From CALBPI01 sp038521865 (GTDB lineage Bacteria > Pseudomonadota > Gammaproteobacteria > Steroidobacterales > Woeseiaceae), in assembly GCA_038521865.1 (NCBI GenBank), contig JBCBKO010000004.1:186001-250000 (forward strand): DNA of 64,000 bases. Direction: 5' to 3'. The position numbers and the translations under genes were made by a program. Shown here piece after piece: positions 50,415 to 58,216 of the stretch; within the stretch, counting starts at the first letter, position 1, and each line of letters opens with the position of its first letter. The notes below the pieces were generated by a model that was not told the origin of the DNA, made no database searches, and was given only the letters and a program-made list of their open reading frames with translations.

Positions 50415-51345
50415 AACAATTGAGCAGCAGGCGACAGGAACCGTGTTCATGGTCAGACCATGCCGGTTCCAGTCCAATCCGTTAACTGCGGCAAGCAATG
50501 CGTTTCAGGCGCAAGTCCCGGCCGATGACCTTGAATTATCCAATGCGCTTGCACGCTCGCAGTTCGATCGGCTGGTAGTCGCGCTTCGCGCTGCGGGCGT
50601 CAATTGCCTGGTGTTCGAAGACACGCCGGAGCCGCACACGCCAGACGCGATTTTTCCGAACAATTGGATTAGCACGCACGCCGACGGACGGGTGGCACTG
50701 TATCCGATGGAAGCGGTGAACCGTCGGCCAGAGCGACGCACAGATTTTATTGAGGCATTGCAGCGTATCGGTTTCCACGTGTCGGAGACGCGCGACTTTT
50801 CCGCCGCAGAATCGGCGTCTCATTACCTCGAAGGCACAGGGAGTCTGGTTTTCGATCGTACATGTGGTGTCGCATTTGCCTGTGAGTCATCACGCACCCA
50901 CGCGGCGCTCGCTGCTGAGGTGTGTGCAGCACTCGGATATCGCTTGGTATTGTTTCGGGCGTCTGACCGCGCGGGCCGTGCGATCTACCACACCAATGTG
51001 ATGATGTTCGTCGGCACCGCGGTGGCGTTGGTCTGCACCGAATCAATCCATCCCGATTATCGGTCGGAAGTGCTTAGTGAGATCAAAGCGGGTGGGCGCG
51101 AGATAGTCGAAATCGGGTTTGATGAACTCGATGGGTTCGCTGGCAACATGCTCGAATTAAAGGGCAATGATGGTGCGGTAATCGCAATGTCTCAGAGCGC
51201 TTTTAATAGTCTGGACGCTACGGCGCGCGAAACACTGGCTCGCCACGCGCGACTGGTGGCATCGGATATCAGTCACATCGAGACTCAGTCCGGCGGAAGT
51301 GTACGCTGCATGCTGGCCGAGGTGCACTTGCCGAGAGCGTCCTGA
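50407..51345 (+). CDS. CtlX-like guanidino/ureido hydrolase (amidinotransferase fold)
   Basis: 312 residues of the GME superfamily (pentein fold). The start is GTG at 50407, overlapping the GST stop by 8 nt; it places GTVFMVRPCRFQSNPLTAASNAFQ at the N-terminus as in CtlX (citrulline utilisation hydrolase) proteins. ATG 50377 and ATG 50449 are alternatives. Catalytic elements: PDAIFPNNWIST (substrate Asp/Asn), YLEGTGSLV (Glu), IYHTNVMM (His) and the nucleophile Cys in GGSVRCMLAE near the C-terminus. It should hydrolyse citrulline, arginine or a methylated arginine. Followed by a second pentein enzyme. Confidence 0.88.
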   Translation: MSETIEQQATGTVFMVRPCRFQSNPLTAASNAFQAQVPADDLELSNALARSQFDRLVVALRAAGVNCLVFEDTPEPHTPDAIFPNNWISTHADGRVALYPMEAVNRRPERRTDFIEALQRIGFHVSETRDFSAAESASHYLEGTGSLVFDRTCGVAFACESSRTHAALAAEVCAALGYRLVLFRASDRAGRAIYHTNVMMFVGTAVALVCTESIHPDYRSEVLSEIKAGGREIVEIGFDELDGFAGNMLELKGNDGAVIAMSQSAFNSLDATARETLARHARLVASDISHIETQSGGSVRCMLAEVHLPRAS

Positions 51346-51406
51346 TTCGCGCTGCCGGAACCGCTACACTACGCGACCTCACCAATACTATTCAGAGCTT
51401 TTTCTC

Positions 51407-52237
51407 ATGAGTGATAGGGATCGAATCCTGATGTGCCCACCGGATTTCTTCACGGTGGATAACGCGATCAACCCCTGGATGGCCGGCAACGAAGGTCGAC
51501 TGGACCGCGACAAAGCGCAACAGCAATGGGACGCCTTGGTGGCGGCCATTAGTGAGCATGCGGATGTGGTGACGATTGATCCGCAGCCAGACCTGCCAGA
51601 TATGGTGTTCACCGCGAATGCGGGCGCCGTGTATGGGGACAAGGCGATTGCCAGTCACTTTGTTCCACATGAGCGTCGCCCTGAAGAGCAGCACTTTAAG
51701 CGGTGGTTTCGTGAAAACGGGTTTGAATTACTCGACCTCGACGAAAAACTCGGCTTCGAGGGTGCGGGCGATTGCTTGATTGATCGTGGTGGGCCGTGGC
51801 TCTGGACCGGTTATGGATTTCGCACAGAAATCGAAGCGCACCCGGCGATCGCAGACTACTTCGATCGTGAGCTCGTATCGATTCGGCTTACTGATCCTCG
51901 CTTTTATCACATCGACACCTGTTTCTGTCCGCTGACGGACGGCTTTTTGATGTATCACCCGCCGGCGTTCGATTACGAGTCAAGACTGGCGATCGAGTCA
52001 CGGGTGCCGCCGCACAAGCGTTTGATTGTCGATACGATGGACGCTGGCAACTTCGCTTGTAATGCGGTGAATGTTGGTGACCAGGTGTTTGTTCATAAGG
52101 CATCCGCGCCACTGAAAGCGCAACTCATGTTGGCTGGGTTTTCGGTTAACGAGGTCGATCTCTCCGAGTTCCTGAAGTCTGGAGGCTCGGCGAAGTGTCT
52201 GACCCTGAAGTTGACTGAACCGGTAACCCATCGGTGA
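51407..52237 (+). CDS. Arginine deiminase / dimethylargininase-like enzyme
   Basis: 276 residues, the second pentein-fold hydrolase in a row. PDMVFTANAG at 64-73, FEGAGDC at 117-123, H168 (RFYHIDTCF) and nucleophile C264 in GGSAKCLTL form the catalytic set. It resembles DDAH and the N-terminal domain of arginine dihydrolase ArgZ. The ATG at 51407 has only a weak ribosome site; the frame is open to 51299. Its TGA overlaps the GTG of the M61 peptidase gene (GTGA). Exact substrate (arginine, methylarginine) is not decidable here. Confidence 0.87.
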   Translation: MSDRDRILMCPPDFFTVDNAINPWMAGNEGRLDRDKAQQQWDALVAAISEHADVVTIDPQPDLPDMVFTANAGAVYGDKAIASHFVPHERRPEEQHFKRWFRENGFELLDLDEKLGFEGAGDCLIDRGGPWLWTGYGFRTEIEAHPAIADYFDRELVSIRLTDPRFYHIDTCFCPLTDGFLMYHPPAFDYESRLAIESRVPPHKRLIVDTMDAGNFACNAVNVGDQVFVHKASAPLKAQLMLAGFSVNEVDLSEFLKSGGSAKCLTLKLTEPVTHR

Positions 52238-54030
52238 CGGCGGTTCGTTACGAGGTTGGTGCACCCAATCCGTCAAGTCACGAATTCGAAGTACGGATAC
52301 ATGTCGATCAAACGCTGATCGATGGTGATTTGATACTGAGGCTGCCCGCCTGGATTCCGGGTAGCTATACGGTTCGCGATTACGCGCGACATGTCATCGA
52401 CTTCTCAGCGAGTGCTGACGGAAAGTCACTCTCTGTTGAGCGCCTCGATAAATCCAGCTGGCGCATCTGCAAGCCGAGCGCCAGCGTTAGCATTTCGCTG
52501 ACGGTTTACGCTTGGGACCTTTCAGTCAGAGGCGCACATCTGGATCAGCATCATGCCTACTTCAACGCTGCCTGCTTATGCCCGGAAGTTGTAGGGCATA
52601 CAGGTCCAGTTGAGATGAGCATCTCGCCGATGCCTGCCCTGCCGGAGAGCGTCTGGGTTGCGACGGCAATGCGGGCGGTCGATACCGACGAGCGTGGCTT
52701 TGGTCTTTACCAGTGCACCGATTATGACGAACTCCTGGATCACCCCGTCGAGATCGCGGATCAAGTTGCGGTTGCCCTTGAGGTTGCCGGTGTACCGCAC
52801 CGATTGATTATTCGCGGTGAGCTCGAGTTTGATCAGGCGCGTCTCGCCGCTGACTGCAAGCGTATCTTCGAAATACATCATCGATTGATGGGTACCCCCG
52901 AGGATCTCGATCGATATGATGTGCTGGCCTTTGCGGAGGTCGATACCTATGGCGGCCTTGAGCATCGTTGGTCAACCAGTCTGGCGATCAGTGTTGGCGA
53001 CCTTCCACAGTCTGGCGCGGCACACAACGCCGAAAACTACACAAAGCTGTTAGGGCTGATCAGCCATGAGTATTTTCACCTGTGGAATGTACGCCGTTTG
53101 AAGCCGGCGGCATTTGAACCGCTCGATCTCAGTGGCGAGGTATACACACGATTGCTCTGGGTGTTCGAAGGCATCACCAGCTACTTTGATGACCTGGCGT
53201 TGGTTCGTAGCGGTGTGATTTCGACGGGCGAGTACCTAACCTTGCTGGCGCGAATCCTGACGCGGGTGCAGCGCACGCCTGGTCGCCACCGACAGTCACT
53301 CGCCGACTCGAGCTTCGATGCCTGGACGCGCTTTTACAAACAGGATGAAAACGCGCCGAACGCGATCATTAGCTACTACGCAAAGGGTGCAGTCGTTGCT
53401 TTGGCGCTCGACCTCAAGTTGCGTGCGGAGACCACCACGAATCTCGATGAGGTGATGCGTGTCTGTTGGCAGCGTTTCTACGTGGATGGTACCGGTATGC
53501 CGGAAACCGGACTCGAGTCGGTGGTCAACGAGCTTGGCGGCGTTGATTTCACACCATGGTTCGATGCAGTCATCAGGGGCACCGACGATCCTGATATCGC
53601 ACCGCTATTGCAGTTGATGGGAGTGGAAATGAGCGTGCGTGCGCGCACCGGGTCGGGCGATCGCGGTGGTGTGAGCAACGCCAATGCGGTCAGTGCCTAT
53701 GCGGGCATGACGCTGGCATCCGGAACGACGAGAGTGGCCAATGTCATCAAGGGCAGTCCTGCGCAGATTGCAGGTTTGTCGGCAGGGGATGAGATTGTGG
53801 CCGTGGACGGGTTCAAAGCATCCGAATCAATAGTCGAGAAACACGTTGATCGCTCTACCCCGGGGACATCGGTCGCGATGCATGTCTTTCGGCGATCGCG
53901 ATTATTGGCACTGACGGTCGTTCTTAAGGAGCCACCGGCAGATACGGTAGCGCTAGCCGCTCTTGGTGATGTCTCTGACGCCGTTATGCAACGCCGGTCG
54001 CAGTGGCTCTGGGAGCCGAGCGACGCTTGA
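52234..54030 (+). CDS. M61-family (glycyl aminopeptidase-like) metallopeptidase with PDZ
   Basis: 598 residues. An N-terminal beta domain (1-175) is followed by a thermolysin-like catalytic domain with HEYFHLWNVRRLKP (zinc His 278 and 282, Glu 279) and EGITSYFDD for the third ligand. A PDZ domain lies at about 490-580. This is the standard M61 layout. No signal peptide is visible. GTG start coupled to the preceding gene by GTGA. Its last 47 nt overlap the convergent msrQ gene. The coupling to arginine-type hydrolases suggests processing of modified peptides (inference). Confidence 0.92.
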   Translation: MTAVRYEVGAPNPSSHEFEVRIHVDQTLIDGDLILRLPAWIPGSYTVRDYARHVIDFSASADGKSLSVERLDKSSWRICKPSASVSISLTVYAWDLSVRGAHLDQHHAYFNAACLCPEVVGHTGPVEMSISPMPALPESVWVATAMRAVDTDERGFGLYQCTDYDELLDHPVEIADQVAVALEVAGVPHRLIIRGELEFDQARLAADCKRIFEIHHRLMGTPEDLDRYDVLAFAEVDTYGGLEHRWSTSLAISVGDLPQSGAAHNAENYTKLLGLISHEYFHLWNVRRLKPAAFEPLDLSGEVYTRLLWVFEGITSYFDDLALVRSGVISTGEYLTLLARILTRVQRTPGRHRQSLADSSFDAWTRFYKQDENAPNAIISYYAKGAVVALALDLKLRAETTTNLDEVMRVCWQRFYVDGTGMPETGLESVVNELGGVDFTPWFDAVIRGTDDPDIAPLLQLMGVEMSVRARTGSGDRGGVSNANAVSAYAGMTLASGTTRVANVIKGSPAQIAGLSAGDEIVAVDGFKASESIVEKHVDRSTPGTSVAMHVFRRSRLLALTVVLKEPPADTVALAALGDVSDAVMQRRSQWLWEPSDA

Positions 54031-54619
54031 GCTTCCAGGCGACCCTAAGACCCAACAACGTCGCGAGGATCGCTGCGTACACCAGTGGTTCGGTGATATC
54101 TTTTTTCACCTGCCACCAGAAATGCCAGACGCCTAGTACCCCCGCGGCGTACGCACCGTAGTGCAGCTTCTGCCAGTTGCGACCGAGCCGTCGACGCGCG
54201 GACGCCGTCGATGTGAGCGTCATCGCAGTCAGGATCAACACTGCAGCGAATCCGACAGTGATGTAGGGCCGTTTGATGATGTCCTCGAGAATAGGTGCAA
54301 GTGCAAGCCCCTGGTCGAGTACGAGGTAAACGGTGAAGTGCAATCCGACGTAGAACGCGCCAAACAGTCCCACCATGCGTCGAAAGCGCGCGATCCAGCC
54401 GATTCCTGTCAGCTTTCGAAGTGGTGTTACGGCAAGACCCAGCAGCAGGAATCTGAGCCCCCAGATGCCGAAAAACTCCAGCAGTGCCTCGGCGGGGTTT
54501 ACCCCTAATGACTGACCAGCAACGCCGAAGGCGCCAGCTATTGCTATCGCAAGTGGCACAAGACAAGCGAGGAAGACAACGGGCTTCAGAATAAAGCGAA
54601 CTTGCTGGAGGGTATTCAT
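53984..54619 (-). CDS. msrQ: MsrQ heme-binding membrane subunit
   Basis: Integral membrane b-heme protein that passes quinone-pool electrons to MsrP for repair of periplasmic methionine sulfoxide. 211 residues, six hydrophobic segments, with ferric-reductase-like His in GLHFTVYL, LHYGAYAAGVLGVWHF and the start LRFLLLGLAVTPLRKLTG. Located 6 nt after msrP. The last 47 nt overlap the M61 gene. Confidence 0.95.
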   Translation of the reverse strand: MNTLQQVRFILKPVVFLACLVPLAIAIAGAFGVAGQSLGVNPAEALLEFFGIWGLRFLLLGLAVTPLRKLTGIGWIARFRRMVGLFGAFYVGLHFTVYLVLDQGLALAPILEDIIKRPYITVGFAAVLILTAMTLTSTASARRRLGRNWQKLHYGAYAAGVLGVWHFWWQVKKDITEPLVYAAILATLLGLRVAWKLKRRSAPRATATGVA

Positions 54620-54625
54620 TGCGTT

Positions 54626-55573
54626 CTAAAAATTGCGGCGCAGATCGATACCGTCGTAGAGGCTGGCCACCTGTTCTGCATAGCCATTGAACATCAAAGT
54701 CTCTTGTTTGGGTGCGAACAGACCTGCGCCAATACGGCGCTCGCGTGCCTGACTCCAGCGCGGGTGATCGACACTCGGATTCACGTTGGCGTAGAACCCG
54801 TACTCGCGTGGATTCGCGAGATTCCAGCTGGTGTCGGGCTGTTCCTCTGTGAACCGAATACCGACAATCGACTTGATGCTCTTGAAGCCGTACTTCCAGG
54901 GCACAACCAGTCTCATCGGTGCGCCGTTCTGGTTGGGGAGGACCTTGCCGTAGACCCCAACAGCCATGATCGTCAGCGGGTGCATCGCTTCGGCGATAGT
55001 CAGACCTTCACGATAGGGCCAGTCCAGAACGCGGGAGCGTTGGGCAGGCAACATCTCTCGGTCAAAGATGGTTTCGAACGCCACATATTTCGCACGTGAC
55101 GTCGGCTTGAAGGATTTGATGATGTCGCCCAGCGGAATGCCCACCCAGGGGATCACCATCGACCAGGCCTCCACGCAGCGGAATCGGTAAATGCGCTCCT
55201 CGAGCGTGAAAGGCTTATAAAAGTCTTCTAGCTCGAAAGTGCCGGTAACCTCTGCTTCTCCGCTTACCGTGAAGGACCAGGGTCGTGTCTTCAGCTGCTT
55301 CGCGTTGCGAGCTGGGTCGGACTTGCCGAGGCCCAGTTCGTAGAAGTTGTTGTATGTGGTCACGTCCTCGTAGCTGTTGGGTTTCTCGTCGCTCGAGAGT
55401 GGACTCTTGGCGATGCCTTCAAGGTCGCCCGACCGCGGTAAGTCTGCGGCCCTCAAGCTGGTCGGCAACAGAGCGGCACTGGTCAGCGCAGCAACAACCT
55501 CGCGACGTGACAGATAGGTCGATTCGCTCGTGATTTCGCTGGGCTTGAAAGGGTCTGGTCGGCGGATCAGCAT
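54626..55573 (-). CDS. msrP: MsrP methionine-sulfoxide reductase catalytic subunit
   Basis: Periplasmic molybdopterin enzyme reducing both diastereomers of protein-bound Met-sulfoxide. 315 residues. Tat-type signal: SRREVVAAL near residue 22, then a hydrophobic stretch to about SLRA. Mo-ligand Cys in YRFRCVEAWSMVIPW; NGAPMRLVVPWKYGFKSIKSI is the conserved cofactor/heme-interface block. Operon with msrQ and preceded 21 nt by the DUF547 gene. Confidence 0.95.
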   Translation of the reverse strand: MLIRRPDPFKPSEITSESTYLSRREVVAALTSAALLPTSLRAADLPRSGDLEGIAKSPLSSDEKPNSYEDVTTYNNFYELGLGKSDPARNAKQLKTRPWSFTVSGEAEVTGTFELEDFYKPFTLEERIYRFRCVEAWSMVIPWVGIPLGDIIKSFKPTSRAKYVAFETIFDREMLPAQRSRVLDWPYREGLTIAEAMHPLTIMAVGVYGKVLPNQNGAPMRLVVPWKYGFKSIKSIVGIRFTEEQPDTSWNLANPREYGFYANVNPSVDHPRWSQARERRIGAGLFAPKQETLMFNGYAEQVASLYDGIDLRRNF

Positions 55574-55594
55574 AAGGTCGTGCTCCTGGCTGGT

Positions 55595-56389
55595 TTACTC
55601 TTCAATGGCGGTTCCATTGAGGCTCCAGTCGTAGTCGTAGTAGTCGAACGTCCAACGTTCTGTGCGCAGGCTCTGCGCGACCGCAGGATCCTTGACGTAA
55701 CCAGCCAGATAGCCGGCGAGGCTGCCGCCACCTGCTTCTGCGAATTCGTCGCCGTACCATTTGAAGATACGCGACAGTGTCGCTGTACGCGTCTCGAGGT
55801 CGAACGAGTTGCCATCGGGGTTGTTGACGAACGCGCCAGTTGCCGCATCCAGTTCGCTGTCGAGACCTGCGGCCGTGTACAACGCGCTGCGCAGTGGCGG
55901 GCAAGACTTCGAGGAACAGACGATAGCAAAGTGAATTCGCGGGTCACCCTCGGCAATGATGCGTTCGTGCTCGAGTTCATAAAGTGACATGGACGTATTG
56001 AACAGTTCGTACTGGCGGCGCTTGAAAAAGCGCAGTCGGCCCCATACCGAAGAAGGTGAGAAGCCATCGAGAATGCCCTGGATCGACGTTGCGTTGTAAG
56101 CGTTGATATAAAACGCCAAACGTGTGGCCTGATCCGCATCTGCGGATGGGGCTACCGTAGCGAGGGCTCGCATCATCTGGGCGAACGCTTCAGAGTCAGC
56201 AAAAGCAGGGTAGTTCACGTCTCCGTCGGATACTTCGGACGTGAGCAGCGATTCGAACGGCGCAAATACCTCGTGTAAGGGGTCAGCCTGCGCCGTCGAG
56301 AACAGTGCAAGTGCTGTCAGAGCCAGGGCTTTGCTACCAGGGAATTTGCTGGCCATCCCACGCAAAAAATTTACCGGTGTCATCGTCAT
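55595..56389 (-). CDS. DUF547-domain secreted protein
   Basis: 264 residues from 56389 (GGAAC upstream) or 253 from the Met at 56356. Both give a signal peptide ending STAQA-D. The body shows the DUF547 pattern: RLAFYINAYNATSIQGILDG, FNTSMSLYELEHERIIAEGDPRIHFAIVCSSKSCPPLR, and the later YGDEFAEAGGGSLAGYLA. Function unknown; the SSKSCPP cysteines suggest a redox link that would fit its place directly before msrPQ. It overlaps the SDR gene's 3' end. Confidence 0.88.
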   Translation of the reverse strand: MTMTPVNFLRGMASKFPGSKALALTALALFSTAQADPLHEVFAPFESLLTSEVSDGDVNYPAFADSEAFAQMMRALATVAPSADADQATRLAFYINAYNATSIQGILDGFSPSSVWGRLRFFKRRQYELFNTSMSLYELEHERIIAEGDPRIHFAIVCSSKSCPPLRSALYTAAGLDSELDAATGAFVNNPDGNSFDLETRTATLSRIFKWYGDEFAEAGGGSLAGYLAGYVKDPAVAQSLRTERWTFDYYDYDWSLNGTAIEE

Positions 56390-57089
56390 TCAATTGTTCC
56401 AATACCTTCAGCAGGTAGTCAGCGGACATGGCCGGGCTGAACAGCTTCTTTTCTGCAACACCGCCACGAAACGGTGCGCTGAGATCGGTTTCCACCGTGC
56501 CCGGATGCAGTGCCACGCAGCGAACACGCTTGTAGCGTCTTCGCAGCTCAATGGACAGCGTCCTGATCAACATGTTCTGCGCGGCTTTGGACGCTCTGTA
56601 GCCGTACCATCCGCCCAGTCGATTGTCGCCAATGCTGCCGACCCTCGCCGAGAGTGATGCCACCACGCACGCCTCCTGACGCGGTAGCAGCGGCGCGAAA
56701 TATCTCGCCAGCAGCAGCGGCCCAACACTATTGACCGCAAACAGGCGCAAAAGATTACTGGATTGGATATCGGCAAGTCGTCGCTCGGGCTGAAGCTCGC
56801 CGTCGTGCAGCAGCCCAGCCGTATTGACGATCCAGTCGATCTGCTCAGTGCGAGTAGCAACCGCTGAGGCCGCCTCGGCGACGCTGTCATCGTCGGTTAT
56901 GTCAACGTCAACCGCGACCACGCGGTCGCCGAAGTTTTGTTTCAAGGTCGCGATTCCGGTTGCTCGCGAGGCATCTCGAGATGCGCAGAACACCGTTTCG
57001 CAGCCACGCTCAAGCAATAGTGTTGCGATTGCATTGCCAACGCCTCGACTGGCGCCGACGATCACGGCGGTTTTCGGTAAAGGGGTCAT
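56334..57089 (-). CDS. Short-chain dehydrogenase/reductase
   Basis: 251 residues, Rossmann fold with cofactor loop VGASRGVGNAIA. NTAGLLHDG replaces the usual NNAG, catalytic Ser lies in SLSARVGSIGDN and the YxxxK motif is YGYRASKAAQNM. VAVDVDITDDDSV is the usual Asp-containing strand. The pattern fits the C-factor-like (CsgA) SDR subgroup. It lies in the epoxide hydrolase / DUF547 / msrPQ run. Substrate unknown. Confidence 0.9.
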   Translation of the reverse strand: MTPLPKTAVIVGASRGVGNAIATLLLERGCETVFCASRDASRATGIATLKQNFGDRVVAVDVDITDDDSVAEAASAVATRTEQIDWIVNTAGLLHDGELQPERRLADIQSSNLLRLFAVNSVGPLLLARYFAPLLPRQEACVVASLSARVGSIGDNRLGGWYGYRASKAAQNMLIRTLSIELRRRYKRVRCVALHPGTVETDLSAPFRGGVAEKKLFSPAMSADYLLKVLEQLNDDDTGKFFAWDGQQIPW

Positions 57090-57128
57090 ATAAATTAGTT
57101 CGTCAGAGGCGCGTTTGCAGATGCGGTG

Positions 57129-58079
57129 CTAGTGAGCCTGGAGCCACTCGACGATCAGTGCGTTCACCCGTTCCGGATGCTCCTGTTGGGTCCAGTGGCC
57201 ACAGTTTTTGATCATCGACACTTCGAGCGGATCGACATAGCGACGCATGGTTTCGATGTGTTCGGGCGCAATCAGTATGTCGTCTTCGGCGCCGATGAAC
57301 AGCGTTGGCGTGGTGACCTTTTGCACAACGTCTGCGGTTTCCCGCCAGTTCCTCGACCAGTTTCGATACCAATTGATGGGCGCCGTAAAGCCACCAGACC
57401 GGAATGCATCAACATAGATTGCCAAATCGTCGTCCGACATCAACGCTTGCCCGGGAAAAGTCTCCTTACGCATTTCGCGCAGCATGCTAAATGGCTGGCG
57501 AGCAGCGGGATCGGTTGCATTGAATTGTGCACGAGTCGCCGGCAATCGCCGATACATCGCACGCAGGAAGCGTTCGGGGTCGGCATCGAACGCGTCATCG
57601 GCTTCATGCGAGTCCTGAAAATTGACGATGTAAAAATCATCGCCCAGAACCTCGCGGGTCATTACCATGGGGTCAACCGTGCGACGCGGCGCAAAGGGAA
57701 TGTTCAACGCGATCAGCCCCCGCATTTTCTCGGGTCGCATCAGCGCATATTGCCAGAGCAAGAGCGCTCCCCAGTCGTGTCCCACCCAGTAGGCAGACGT
57801 TTCTCCAATCGCGTCGAGCAGCCCGTCGAGATCCGACATCAGATGGAAGATGTCGTAGTGCTCAACGCCACTCGGTTTGTCGCTGGCCCCGTAGCCGCGC
57901 ATGTCCGGCGCGATGGCGTGAAAGCCCGCTTCGGCGATAGCCGGTAACTGATAGCGCCACGAGTAAGCGAGTTCGGGAAAACCATGGCAGAAGATCACCG
58001 GCGGACCTTCGCCTTCAGAGTAGGTCGCTAGATGTACCGCCCCACAATTAAGCCTGCGGGCTTCCGGGAATCGTTCCAT
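57129..58079 (-). CDS. Epoxide-hydrolase-like alpha/beta hydrolase
   Basis: 316 residues from the Met at 58079; the frame is open to 58205 but the extra part is basic and not family-like. Oxyanion-hole motif HGFPELAYSWR, then DMRGYGASDKP, nucleophile Asp in VGHDWGALLLWQ, and the C-terminal His in KNCGHWTQQEHPE. These are the marks of soluble epoxide hydrolases; haloalkane dehalogenases are the alternative. First gene of the minus-strand run that ends with msrQ, 39 nt before the SDR gene. Confidence 0.9.
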   Translation of the reverse strand: MERFPEARRLNCGAVHLATYSEGEGPPVIFCHGFPELAYSWRYQLPAIAEAGFHAIAPDMRGYGASDKPSGVEHYDIFHLMSDLDGLLDAIGETSAYWVGHDWGALLLWQYALMRPEKMRGLIALNIPFAPRRTVDPMVMTREVLGDDFYIVNFQDSHEADDAFDADPERFLRAMYRRLPATRAQFNATDPAARQPFSMLREMRKETFPGQALMSDDDLAIYVDAFRSGGFTAPINWYRNWSRNWRETADVVQKVTTPTLFIGAEDDILIAPEHIETMRRYVDPLEVSMIKNCGHWTQQEHPERVNALIVEWLQAH

Positions 58080-58113
58080 GCGAGGAGTATCCCATGCGCA
58101 CAGTCTCAAACGC

Positions 58114-58141
58114 TTGCCTTTTTGACCTGCAAGAGTAAAGT
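58114..58141 (+). promoter_or_regulatory. Candidate promoter of ileS
   Basis: TTGCCT (58114-58119), 16-bp spacer, TAAAGT (58136-58141). The transcript would start near 58148, just before the leader hairpins. Confidence 0.35.
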
Positions 58142-58149
58142 TCTGGCAA

Positions 58150-58193
58150 GGGCCAAAGGCCCGGTGCGCCGGCCATAGTGCCGGTGTTTTTTT
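58150..58193 (+). terminator. Leader hairpin and intrinsic terminator upstream of ileS
   Basis: GGGCC-AAA-GGCCC (58150-58162) is followed by GCGCCGGC (58166-58173), CATAGT, GCCGGTGT (58180-58187) and seven T (58187-58193). The second hairpin has the form of a rho-independent terminator pointing at ileS, whose ATG is only 24 nt further. No plus-strand gene lies upstream that would need it, so it may be an attenuator. Confidence 0.6.
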
Positions 58194-58216
58194 GTCGTTC
58201 TTCAAATTTGATTCGC

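Noticed and set aside
57126..57947. 273-codon plus-strand ORF opposite the epoxide hydrolase
   Set aside because: Antisense shadow; the minus-strand gene has complete catalytic motifs.
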